This document shows, one piece after another, positions 58,410 through 64,000 of a DNA stretch of 64,000 bases. The notes beneath the pieces were generated by a model that saw nothing but the letters and a program-made list of their open reading frames with translations, was not told the DNA's origin and ran no database searches. The DNA comes from Planococcus sp. APC 4015. GTDB taxonomy: Bacteria; Actinomycetota; Actinomycetes; Actinomycetales; Microbacteriaceae. The stretch is taken from assembly GCA_030407505.1 (NCBI GenBank), contig JASDDH010000019.1:1-64000 (forward strand), read 5' to 3'. A program made the position numbers and the translations under genes. Position 1 is the first letter of the stretch; each line of letters opens with the position of its first letter.

Positions 58410-59941
58410 CCTTCGCGTTGTTCCGTCGCTGGGTCGATCGTGCGGTAGCGGAAGTCGCGGAACCGCGCCTCACCCGGTCCCGTGGCATACATCGCAGGCC
58501 GCAGACTCAGCAGGTCGCCGATCGTGTTCGCGTTGTAGCCGGAGGTCTCGTAGCGGATCGCGTGACGCGTCCACCCACCGCCGGGGAGGCGGTACCAGCC
58601 CGTGACGATGTGCTGATCGTTGCGCAGTCGCAGCGTGACTCGGTCGGTGGCCGGAGCGGGCTCGCGCCAGTGCGTTCGGATGCCGCCCGAATAGCTCGTC
58701 ATCCGCTCTCCGTCGATCCCCATGCCGCAGAAGAGCCGGTTGTTGAAGAACAGCAGGAGCCCCGCCTCCATCCCCGGCTCGACCGCGACGTCGACCTCGA
58801 CCTCGTACGCGTGGTCGCCGGTCAGCATCGCCAAAGGCGACGTGTCGGCGGGCGACGTGCCCTTGCCGCGCATCACGAGACCGTCATCTGCCCGCACGCG
58901 CGCGGCTTCGTCGCGCCCGGGTGCGTGGAAGGTCCAGCGCCTGCCCAGTTCGAGCCGGGAGAAGTCGTCGGCGACGTCCGCTGCACGCGATTGGTGCTCG
59001 GCTCCGACGGGAGCATCGATCGCTCCCCCCAGATCACCCGCGACGGCTCGAGGCCATCCGTCCGCGTCCCACCGGATCGGCTCGAGGAGGATCTGGCGCC
59101 CGAGGGTGCGGTAGCCGTTCTCATAGCCGTGCGAGATCATCCACCATTCGTCCTCGCCCGAGCCGACGGGGCCGGGTAGGAGAGTCGCGTGCCCGCGCGA
59201 CCACCATGCCTCCGTGGCCTCTTCGGTGCGGGCGATCGGATTGCGCGGGTGGTTCTCCCACGGGCCGTGCACCGACCGGGAGCGGGCGACGATCACCATG
59301 TGGCCGGTCGCGGGCCCCGCCGTTCCGCCCACGGCGCTCACGAGATAGAACCAGCCGTCGCGACGGAAGAGCTTGGGCCCCTCGAGCGCATATGCCTCGG
59401 TGACCCAATCGTCGGGGTACCGCCAGCCGTCGTAGACCTTCTCGAGCTCGCCGACCGTCGACAGCCCGTCGACCGACAGACGGATGCGGCGCACTCCGCT
59501 GACGAACAGATACCTCTCGCCATCTTCACCGACGACGTGGCCCGGGTCGATGGCCCGCCGGATGCCGAGATCGATCGGCTCGGACCACGGCCCGCTCATC
59601 GACGGAGCATGGATAACGAAGATCGACGCGTCGGTCAGCGTCGACCACGGGGTCGGGATGAACGGGATGTAGATGAAGAAGCGACCGTCGTGCTCGGCGA
59701 TGTCGACGGCGAACGTGTTCCCGACCGGATGCGGAAGCGCCGATGTCACGTACGTCCAGTTGACGAGATCCGTGGAGCGGTACAGCGGGAGTCCGGGCGC
59801 AGCCTCGAACGACGAGTACGTGAGCCAGTACTCGTCACCGACCTTGATGACGGCCGGGTCGGGCCGGTCACCGGGGAGGATCGGGTTGGTGAAGGTGGAT
59901 GCCGTCCTTCGAGTCTGACCCACATCCTCGGTCGGCGTCAC
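58406..59941 (-). CDS. GH43-family glycoside hydrolase with C-terminal beta-sandwich domain
   Basis: The GTG at 59941 overlaps the esterase stop (GTGA) and gives 511 aa. The N-terminal five-bladed propeller carries Asp28 (RPDPAV, base), Asp132 (RAIDPGHV) and Glu187 (YALEGPKL, acid), the GH43 triad. The C-terminal region (from about residue 345; DDFSRLELGRRWTFH) is a DUF1349/laminin-G-like sandwich typical of GH43 enzymes acting on arabinan, xylan or galactan side chains. No signal peptide, so cytoplasmic. It most likely removes alpha-L-arabinofuranosyl, beta-xylosyl or beta-galactosyl units from imported glycosides. Confidence 0.87.
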   Translation of the reverse strand: MTPTEDVGQTRRTASTFTNPILPGDRPDPAVIKVGDEYWLTYSSFEAAPGLPLYRSTDLVNWTYVTSALPHPVGNTFAVDIAEHDGRFFIYIPFIPTPWSTLTDASIFVIHAPSMSGPWSEPIDLGIRRAIDPGHVVGEDGERYLFVSGVRRIRLSVDGLSTVGELEKVYDGWRYPDDWVTEAYALEGPKLFRRDGWFYLVSAVGGTAGPATGHMVIVARSRSVHGPWENHPRNPIARTEEATEAWWSRGHATLLPGPVGSGEDEWWMISHGYENGYRTLGRQILLEPIRWDADGWPRAVAGDLGGAIDAPVGAEHQSRAADVADDFSRLELGRRWTFHAPGRDEAARVRADDGLVMRGKGTSPADTSPLAMLTGDHAYEVEVDVAVEPGMEAGLLLFFNNRLFCGMGIDGERMTSYSGGIRTHWREPAPATDRVTLRLRNDQHIVTGWYRLPGGGWTRHAIRYETSGYNANTIGDLLSLRPAMYATGPGEARFRDFRYRTIDPATEQREG

Positions 59942-60861
59942 CGGGTGATCCAGTCGCAGAGCGCTTGCAACGTGGGGCGGGCTGTCGGATCCGCAGGCTC
60001 GTTGATGTGACCGTGCCCGGCGGCGGCCTCCAGCCACAGCGACGCGTTCCGTCCGGCCGCCTCGAGCTGACGGGCGAAGGCCTCGCCCGATGGCCGCAGC
60101 TCGTCCTCCTCGCACACGACGACCAGGGTCCGGGGAAAATCCTCGACGCCGCCGAGCCCGGCGAACGCGTGCGGGTCGGCGAGCGCGTCGACGCTTCCGA
60201 CGAAGTTGAGCGCCAGCCGGCCGTGGATCGAGTCCGCATCGACGTCTGCCGACGCGGAGGGGCCGTTGGGGTGCAGGAGGGGGTACACCAGCACCAGCCC
60301 TTCAGGCACAGGTTCGCCGGCATCCTGCAGCCGCGCCACGACACCGGCGGTGAGGTTGCCGCCGGCGCTCGCGCCTCCGAGGACCAGACGGGAGGCATCG
60401 ACGCCGAACAGCGCGGGCGCATGGACGACCGCGTGATGCCAGGCCGCCAGCACGTCGTCGGAGGGCGCCGGGAAGTGCACGTCGCCGAGACACTTGACGT
60501 AATCCACGGCGAGGGTGGGAATGCCTCGGGAGGCCGCTTCCATCGCCACCCAGTGCGACTCGGGCATGTCGAGGTGGCCGCCGATGAACGCGCCACCGTG
60601 CACCCAGACGAGAGCGCTGCCGGATGCCGGAGCCACAGCATCGCGGTACAGGCGCGCGGACACGAGTCGCCCGCCCGCGCCGTCGATGCGCAGGTCTTCG
60701 GTCACCACCTCGGCGAGGTGCGGGAAGCGGCTCTTCAGCGACGCGGTGTCGATATCGGTGCGGGGATCCGCGGGCTCGCCGTTCTCCCGCAGCCACCGCA
60801 GCATGTCGGGGAAGGGCATCGCCCGGAGGTCGAGCCGTTCTTCCGAGCGCGTCCCGCTCAT
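59938..60861 (-). CDS. Alpha/beta hydrolase (HSL-like esterase) in the deglycosidase operon
   Basis: The 307-aa protein has HGGAFIGGHLDMPES (oxyanion hole), GGASAGGN (nucleophile Ser), DELRPSG (Asp region) and GHGHINEP (His). Its ATG overlaps the preceding deglycosidase-like gene stop. It is a paralogue of the esterase in the rhamnose operon (14484-15431), with the shared DMPE and PAPSDD stretches. It likely removes acetyl or other acyl groups from glycosides before or after C-C cleavage (inference). Cytoplasmic. Confidence 0.86.
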   Translation of the reverse strand: MSGTRSEERLDLRAMPFPDMLRWLRENGEPADPRTDIDTASLKSRFPHLAEVVTEDLRIDGAGGRLVSARLYRDAVAPASGSALVWVHGGAFIGGHLDMPESHWVAMEAASRGIPTLAVDYVKCLGDVHFPAPSDDVLAAWHHAVVHAPALFGVDASRLVLGGASAGGNLTAGVVARLQDAGEPVPEGLVLVYPLLHPNGPSASADVDADSIHGRLALNFVGSVDALADPHAFAGLGGVEDFPRTLVVVCEEDELRPSGEAFARQLEAAGRNASLWLEAAAGHGHINEPADPTARPTLQALCDWITR

Positions 60862-61955
60862 GCCGGCTGCAGCTCGCGCATCGACCGACGGATCAGGTCG
60901 TGCTGCTTGCGCACGAGCATCAGCGGGTCGACTTCGCCGAGCTCGGCGAACGCGTGGCCCTCCCATTCGCTGGACCAGTACCCGCGATAGCCGCCCTCGA
61001 CGAACACCCGCACGAGCTCGGGGTAGTCGATGGCCGGTTCCTGGCCGTTCTCGTCGATGTCGTAGAACTTCGCGTGCACGTGCAGGATCTGCGGCATGAT
61101 GTCGGCCCACTCCTGTGGGGCGACGTGACCGTGCATGTTGAACGCGAGGTGCGCGAACGATCCCAGGCGACCCGGGTCGAAGTCGCGTCCCTTCAGGTAG
61201 CCGATGAACTCCTGCTGGCGCTCCTGCATCGAAGCGTCCGTCGCCCAGATCGACTGGAGCCTCTCGAGCGCCTCGTCGTCGAGGCCTGCGCGCTGCACGG
61301 CCCGCAGCAGGGTCGGCGACATCGCGTGCATCGTCGAGGAGAAGTCGGCGACGAAGCCGAGCAGGGGCGAGTCGAGTTCGTCGTAGACCTCGCGCACCTT
61401 CATGATCTGGGGGGCGTTCGGCCCCATCGGGGCGTGGATCTCGTACGCCAGCTTGAGGTTCAGCTCTTCCGCGATCGGCAGCAGCCGGCGCAGCAGCACG
61501 GGCTTGGCGCTCTGGATGCGCACGAGCGGGAACCCGAGGGCGTGCGCGTCGCGGAAGAGGGTCTCGGTGAAGGCGAACTCCTCGTCGTCGGTCATGTCGC
61601 GATCGCGGCGGCGGCCCATGTCGAGGTTCGCGCCGAACGAGCTCTCGTCGAACCCGTACTTGTCGAAAGCCGTGCGCCAGCTGCGGGCGAACTCGGGCGA
61701 CAGGTCGGGGTACGTCGGCAGCGCCTGGGATGCGACGATCTCGATCCCGGGTCCGATCCCGAGCTCCGCGACGCGGGCCAGCAGACTGTCGAAGTCGTAC
61801 CAGCCCGCGCGGAACTCGGCACTCGCCGAGTACAGCGTCAGACCGAGCTGGAACGGGTCCTCGTCGGTCGCCGGGGGCGATCTGCATGTAGGGCAAGCGC
61901 AGCTCGCCGAAGATCTCGATCTCGTGCGTCTCGCCGAGGGCGATCGGAGCCTCAC
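60858..61955 (-). CDS. C-glycoside deglycosidase alpha-module-like TIM barrel, 5' end disrupted
   Basis: The barrel starts at FQLGLTLYSASAEF (about 61856) and runs to 60858 with YEIHAPMG, ADFSSTMH, HVHAKFYDID and SSEWEGHAF, so the Glu, Asp, His and Glu metal positions are all kept. The only in-frame start (ATG 61955) gives about 33 odd, arginine-rich residues that overlap the beta module at 61870-62211 in another frame. One base removed from the GGGGG run at 61873-61877 would join the two modules in frame as a 450-aa beta-alpha fusion. This is therefore probably the 3' part of a frameshifted fusion, or there is a base error here. Overlaps the esterase gene by ATGA. Confidence 0.7.
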   Translation of the reverse strand: MRLRSPSARRTRSRSSASCACPTCRSPPATDEDPFQLGLTLYSASAEFRAGWYDFDSLLARVAELGIGPGIEIVASQALPTYPDLSPEFARSWRTAFDKYGFDESSFGANLDMGRRRDRDMTDDEEFAFTETLFRDAHALGFPLVRIQSAKPVLLRRLLPIAEELNLKLAYEIHAPMGPNAPQIMKVREVYDELDSPLLGFVADFSSTMHAMSPTLLRAVQRAGLDDEALERLQSIWATDASMQERQQEFIGYLKGRDFDPGRLGSFAHLAFNMHGHVAPQEWADIMPQILHVHAKFYDIDENGQEPAIDYPELVRVFVEGGYRGYWSSEWEGHAFAELGEVDPLMLVRKQHDLIRRSMRELQPA

Positions 61956-62211
61956 GCCGCACGATGAGGAGCGGGTGCTGCTGCAGGTACCAGAGCACCT
62001 CGCTCTGCTCGGGCAGCTGATCCAGGGTGTAGCGCACGCCGTCGAGCTCGAAGGCGACGTCGCCGGCCGAGACCTCGACGCCGTCGATCGTGACCTTCAG
62101 CGTTCCCACCGACGAGAGCCACAGGCTGCGGTACCAGGGCAGGGTGAGCGAGAGCGCGAGGCCGTCGGGGTGGACGCGGAGGCTGTCCTCGGCGATGAGT
62201 CCATTGGGCAT
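61870..62211 (-). pseudogene. C-glycoside deglycosidase beta-module (DUF6379) with no stop of its own; 5' part of a frameshifted fusion
   Basis: ATG 62211 with AAGGAA upstream starts VHPDGLALSLTLPWYRSLWL (in parts), LPEQSEVLWYL and ELRLPYMQIAPG, which align with the beta subunit at 41388-41804. The frame has no stop after the domain and runs on as nonsense across the alpha region. Homology switches to the alpha frame at about 61868. The likely cause is one extra base in the GGGGG run at 61873-61877. The intact gene would be a beta-alpha fusion like those at 35364-36788 and 62272-63573. A true deletion that removed the beta tail and alpha start is the other possibility. Confidence 0.7.
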
Positions 62212-62271
62212 GTCAGGTTCCTTCGGGTTCGGATTCGGCGATGCGCCGGGGTGTCGAGGCGGGCGCCGGGA

Positions 62272-63573
62272 TCAGAGGGAGTCGGCGACCTGGCGCATGA
62301 GCGAGTGGTGACGGCGGACCTGTTCGATCGAACGCCACGGCTCGCGCTCGCCCTCGTACTCGCTCGACAGGAAACCGGTGTAGCCGGCATCCTTCAGGGC
62401 TTGCAGGACCGGGACCCACGGGATCTGCTGGTCCTCGAGGTTCTCGTCGATGTCGTGGAACTTCGCCTGCACGAACACGACGTGCTCGGCCACGTCGGCG
62501 AAGTCCGCCGGATCGACCCCGATGCCGTCGAGGAACGCGGGACGGCGGCCCGGAAGCTCGCCGGGACGGAGCGGAATCGGCCGGTCCTGGAAGATGCCGG
62601 TGTCGATCAGGATGCCGAAGTGCTTCGTGCCGGTTCTCTTGATGAACTCGATGTACTCGTCGACGACCTCGTGCTTGATCGGGGTGGGCGCGTGGATCTC
62701 GGGGCAGATGATGACGTCGAGCTCCTCGGCGAGGGGCAGGCTGCGCTCGACGACCTCGGTCCAGATCGGGTGCGGGATCAGGTCGCTCGACACGACGCCG
62801 ATCTTCGGCCGGACGAACCGGAACCCGAGGCGCTTCGCCAGACGCAGGTCCCGCTGCAGCGCCTCGGCGCCTTCGTCGACGGTCATGTCGCGACCGTTCG
62901 GTCCGCTGGAGTGCAGGCGCGAGTCGATCCACGACCCGTAGTTCGTCGGCTCCAGGCCGTATTTCTCCAGCAGCCGGAACCAGTCCGCCACCCACTCGTC
63001 GGACGGGTTCGGGTAGTTCGGGATGTGTCCCTCGCCGAGGATCTCGATGCCCGTCGCGCCGATGTCGGCGATACCGGCCATCGCGGTCTCGAGGTCGAGC
63101 ACGGTGCCGTAGTCGCCCATGAAGCTGTAGAGGCTCACGCCGTAGCGGAACGGTGCGCCGCTCGCCTCGGGCGAGAGCGTCACGTGCTTGGTCACCTTGT
63201 AGGTCGACGGCTGGTGCTCGACGGGGATGTACGACATGCGCAGGCGCAGCTCGATCGACACCTCGTGGGTGCCGTCGGGCAATCCGCCCTCGAGGGGAAC
63301 CGTGACGACGGCCGCCTCTTCGAGCGGCCAGCGCACGCCGTCGCCGTCCCACAGTTCGGCCAGCGTGTAGGTCTTGCCCTGCAGCGTCCACGTCGGCACG
63401 TCTGCGGCGACGTCGACGAGGTCGCCGACGCGGACGGCGACCCCGTCGATGAGGGATGCCGCCATCCCGCGATACGACGGCATCCGCAGCCGCAGCTGGA
63501 AGCCGGTGATCCTGTCGCCTTCGCGGACGTTGCGGAAGCCGACGGACTGGATGAGATCTCGCTCGAGGAGCAT
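62272..63573 (-). CDS. Single-chain beta-alpha C-glycoside deglycosidase-like protein
   Basis: The ATG at 63573 (MLLERDLIQSV) is preferred over a GTG at 63603. The 433-aa protein joins a DUF6379-like beta domain (residues 1-130: ITGFQLRLRMPSYRG, LRMSYIPVEHQP) to an alpha-type TIM barrel (143-433) by a short linker. Metal positions are Glu292 (PEIHAPTP), Asp324 (ILIDTG), Gln369 in place of His (FVQAKFHDID) and Glu405 (SSEYEGER). The Gln may still bind metal, as in some isomerases, or shift the chemistry. It is the first gene of the operon that continues with the frameshifted fusion, esterase, GH43 and GH35-like genes. Confidence 0.75.
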   Translation of the reverse strand: MLLERDLIQSVGFRNVREGDRITGFQLRLRMPSYRGMAASLIDGVAVRVGDLVDVAADVPTWTLQGKTYTLAELWDGDGVRWPLEEAAVVTVPLEGGLPDGTHEVSIELRLRMSYIPVEHQPSTYKVTKHVTLSPEASGAPFRYGVSLYSFMGDYGTVLDLETAMAGIADIGATGIEILGEGHIPNYPNPSDEWVADWFRLLEKYGLEPTNYGSWIDSRLHSSGPNGRDMTVDEGAEALQRDLRLAKRLGFRFVRPKIGVVSSDLIPHPIWTEVVERSLPLAEELDVIICPEIHAPTPIKHEVVDEYIEFIKRTGTKHFGILIDTGIFQDRPIPLRPGELPGRRPAFLDGIGVDPADFADVAEHVVFVQAKFHDIDENLEDQQIPWVPVLQALKDAGYTGFLSSEYEGEREPWRSIEQVRRHHSLMRQVADSL

Positions 63574-63725
63574 GCGCTGGACTCTCTGCCGATGGGCGGT
63601 CACCGGGATCGGAGATCTGCGGGACCAGACGGCGCATCGTCACGCCGTGCTGTCAGCGTATCGCGAATAGTACTTTTCGAGCATAAGTAGGCGTGATGAG
63701 CGCGTAAGAAGACCGGATGCCGCGA
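63574..63725 (-). promoter_or_regulatory. Promoter region of the second deglycosidase operon
   Basis: This 152-bp gap lies between the thiolase stop (63726) and the fused gene start. A minus-strand -10 TACTAT (63667-63672) has no good -35 at 17 bp. GCATAAGTAGG (63681-63691) on the plus strand resembles the ACATAAGCG motif found before two other operons. I see no gene in it. Confidence 0.4.
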
Positions 63726-64000
63726 TCAGCGTTCCAGCACGACAGCGAGCCCCTGCCCCACGCCGATGCAGATCGCGGCGACCGCGACCCCGCCGCCGCG
63801 GCGCCTCAACTCGTGAGCCGCATGCCCGACGATCCGTCCGCCGGAGGCGCCCAGCGGGTGTCCGATCGCGATCGCACCCCCGTGCATGTTCACCTTCGAG
63901 GGGTCGAGCTCGGGCCAGCCCGCGATGCACGCCAGCGACTGCGAGGCGAAGGCCTCGTTCAACTCGACGACGTCGACGTCGGACCACGACAGCCCGGCAC
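63726..64000 (-). CDS. Thiolase (acetyl-CoA acyltransferase / beta-ketoadipyl-CoA thiolase type), C-terminal part
   Basis: The last 91 codons of a thiolase are present; its start is beyond the window. It shows DVVELNEAFASQSL, HGGAIAIGHPLGASGGR (catalytic His) and ICIGVGQGLA (second catalytic Cys), ending at VVLER. Thiolases of this type split beta-ketoacyl-CoA, including beta-ketoadipyl-CoA from aromatic degradation, or act in fatty-acid oxidation. It is on the same strand as the deglycosidase operon but separated by its own gap. Which CoA substrate is used cannot be told from this part. Confidence 0.85.
   Translation of the reverse strand, partial: AGLSWSDVDVVELNEAFASQSLACIAGWPELDPSKVNMHGGAIAIGHPLGASGGRIVGHAAHELRRRGGGVAVAAICIGVGQGLAVVLER

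Noticed and set aside
1-64000. tRNA, rRNA, riboswitch or prophage genes
   Set aside because: No cloverleaf-type sequence, rRNA-like stretch, recognisable riboswitch core or phage/integrase gene was found by reading; small RNAs cannot be excluded without computation.

Overview
The window is high-GC DNA from an actinobacterium. Microbacterium or a close Microbacteriaceae relative is the best guess. The reasons are the heavy GCA-TCC (Ala-Ser) codon-pair use, a DUF222/HNH gene typical of that family, and gene content resembling the Microbacterium C-glycoside (carminic acid) utilisation loci. No rRNA, tRNA, phage, plasmid or CRISPR signal was found. Almost everything is carbohydrate or aromatic catabolism in tightly packed operons with many 4-bp ATGA/GTGA overlaps.

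Layout. 1-4010: the tail of a SorC-type regulator, then a racemase-like gene and an ABC importer (lipoprotein plus two permeases, no ATPase) on the minus strand. 4158-8660: divergent operon of a GH127 glycosidase, a RuBisCO-like protein and a DUF1537 kinase; the last two match the 3-oxo-isoapionate kinase/decarboxylase pair of D-apiose catabolism. 8668-12746: GH2 beta-galactosidase and a LacI regulator. 12904-20053: L-rhamnose operon (mutarotase, isomerase, esterase, fused aldolase/dehydrogenase, kinase, DHDPS-family protein). 20054-21039: non-coding, with five copies of a 57-bp inverted-repeat element. 21040-24135: GMC sugar oxidase and MFS transporter. 24263-32022: aromatic ring-cleavage operon with two extradiol dioxygenases, an FAD monooxygenase, two FAH-family hydrolases, an amidohydrolase and a cyclase. 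32092-37657: Gfo/Idh oxidoreductase and an unknown partner, divergent from a ROK regulator, a fused C-glycoside-deglycosidase-like protein and a ThuA protein. 37769-39085: DUF222/HNH. 39199-46797: minus-strand cluster of GMC oxidase, two alpha and two beta C-glycoside-deglycosidase-like subunits, a Gfo/Idh oxidoreductase and two sugar isomerase-like proteins, with a LysR regulator beside it. 47915-56745: a second ABC importer around GH106 and GH3 glycosidases. 56763-63573: minus-strand operon with two more fused deglycosidase-like genes (one frameshifted), an esterase, GH43 and a GH35/42-like enzyme. 63726-64000: end of a thiolase gene.

How the parts may work together (inference). The window reads as an island for using decorated plant glycosides, possibly flavonoid O- and C-glycosides. 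Two importers bring the compounds in. GH106, GH127, GH2, GH3, GH43 and GH35-like enzymes and two esterases remove rhamnose, arabinose/apiose, galactose or acyl groups. GMC or Gfo/Idh enzymes oxidise a remaining sugar at C3. The alpha/beta deglycosidase-like pairs then cleave the C-C or C-O bond. The rhamnose and apiose-type operons consume released sugars, and the ring-cleavage operon could consume the aglycone. The striking feature is five alpha-type and five beta-type deglycosidase modules, three of them arranged as beta-alpha single-chain fusions.
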